Of a DNA stretch of 42,062 bases, positions 41,775-42,062 are shown piece by piece. The first letter of the stretch is position 1; every line of letters starts with the position of its first letter. The position numbers and the translations under genes were made by a program. The stretch covers positions 1 through 42,062 of the forward strand of contig CACWQW010000017.1 in assembly GCA_902763085.1 (NCBI GenBank), given 5' to 3'. The notes under the pieces are model-generated. The model was not told the DNA's origin and ran no database searches. It was given only the letters and a program-made list of their open reading frames with translations. Origin of the DNA: Dongibacter bovis. Lineage in GTDB: Bacteria; Bacillota; Negativicutes; Selenomonadales; Selenomonadaceae.

Positions 41775-42062
41775 ATGCTGACAAAGGAACAGATGTTTCA
41801 GGAACTGAATGAGAAAACGTTCAATCCGATGAACGATGTCGCGTTCAAATTTATCTTTGGCAAGGAAGAGCGAAAGAATATCACGATCGATTTCCTCGAC
41901 GCATTTCTCTATGAGCGGCTCGAGCACCATATCACAGACATCACCTACAAGAACACAGAGCTGGTGCCGCTGGCGGAGGATGGAAAGCTCACGCGGCTGG
42001 ATGTCCGCTGCGACCTCAGCTCCGGCGAACAGGTCGATGTCGAGGTGCAGGTGCTGAACCTG
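41775..42062 (+). CDS. Rpn/PD-(D/E)XK nuclease family protein, N-terminal part (runs off the window)
   Basis: 96 codons are visible with no stop before the window ends. The start FNPMNDVAFKFIFGKEERKNITIDFLDAFL is the hallmark of the Rpn (recombination-promoting nuclease) or PDDEXK-transposase-like family. The later LDVRCDLSSGEQVDVEVQV carries the D...E-x-Q nuclease core. Such proteins cut DNA and promote RecA-independent recombination in Escherichia coli; they are often found in variable, mobile regions. AGAGGAGGAAGTGCAC precedes the ATG. Codon use is less GC-rich than in the flagellar genes, suggesting transfer. Confidence 0.88.
   Translation, partial: MLTKEQMFQELNEKTFNPMNDVAFKFIFGKEERKNITIDFLDAFLYERLEHHITDITYKNTELVPLAEDGKLTRLDVRCDLSSGEQVDVEVQVLNL

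Noticed and set aside
41595-41930. Minus-strand frame opposite the Rpn gene
   Set aside because: The plus strand carries a recognisable Rpn-family N terminus with a good binding site; the minus frame has none.

Overview
The window is a chromosomal segment of a high-GC, flagellated, anaerobic Firmicute. Gene content and order point to the Negativicutes, most likely Selenomonadaceae (Selenomonas-like). The supporting evidence is an L21–Prp–L27–Obg order with a Prp-type L27 leader, HydF (FeFe-hydrogenase maturation), rubrerythrin, a YqeB/EF2563-type selenium-molybdenum protein, FliW/CsrA and a Gram-positive-style late flagellar operon. The taxon is an inference from content; no 16S rRNA or tRNA gene is present.

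Layout. 1-990: 3' end of an IS4-like transposase and its hairpin-rich flank. 992-4271: a 92-aa unknown, a PAS-GGDEF-EAL protein, queF and a pyridoxamine-kinase-like gene, closed by a bidirectional terminator. 4378-7525 (minus): two tandem HD-GYP paralogues, both damaged in the GYP loop, then an unknown gene. 7782-9941: hydF and an exported unknown. 10100-14294: serS, a dCache-like GGDEF protein, rubrerythrin and a DUF805 protein. 14322-24578: a long housekeeping cluster (rplU, prp, broken rpmA, obgE, yhbY, proB, proA, a small membrane ORF, nadD, yqeK, an LCP gene, rsfS, an S1 protein) and then cheV. 24579-25446: no credible protein gene, but stacked hairpins and a good minus-strand promoter, so a candidate structured ncRNA of about 540 nt. 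25447-30411: yqeB, comF, a Gfo/Idh/MocA oxidoreductase, ilvB and ilvN. 30412-31191: tandem ~100-nt structured repeats and an N-terminal relic of a P-type ATPase. 31325-41543: yvyF, flgM, flgN, a second FlgN-like gene, flgK, flgL, a DUF6470 gene, fliW, csrA, flaG, fliD, fliS and a fliT-like gene. 41599-42062: a short coding relic and the start of an Rpn/PD-(D/E)XK gene.

How the genes fit together. Four c-di-GMP-type genes (one GGDEF-EAL, one GGDEF, two HD-GYP), CheV and the flagellar filament operon make motility and its second-messenger control the main accessory theme. FlgM holds sigma-28, FliW and CsrA set flagellin translation, and FlgN, FliS and FliT are chaperones for FlgK/L, flagellin and FliD. 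The central block couples ribosome biogenesis (L21, L27, Obg, YhbY, RsfS) to proline and NAD synthesis.

Main points for follow-up: (1) rpmA (L27), normally near-essential, has lost an internal block and is out of frame although its dedicated protease Prp is intact. (2) Both HD-GYP genes carry different deletions at the same loop, next to a 99-bp identical patch. (3) The 24.68-25.22 kb region looks like an unannotated structured RNA. (4) The ~100-nt tandem repeats at 30.45-30.65 kb keep a hairpin with paired base changes. The three coding deletions lie within 11 kb and could also be assembly errors, which read mapping would settle.
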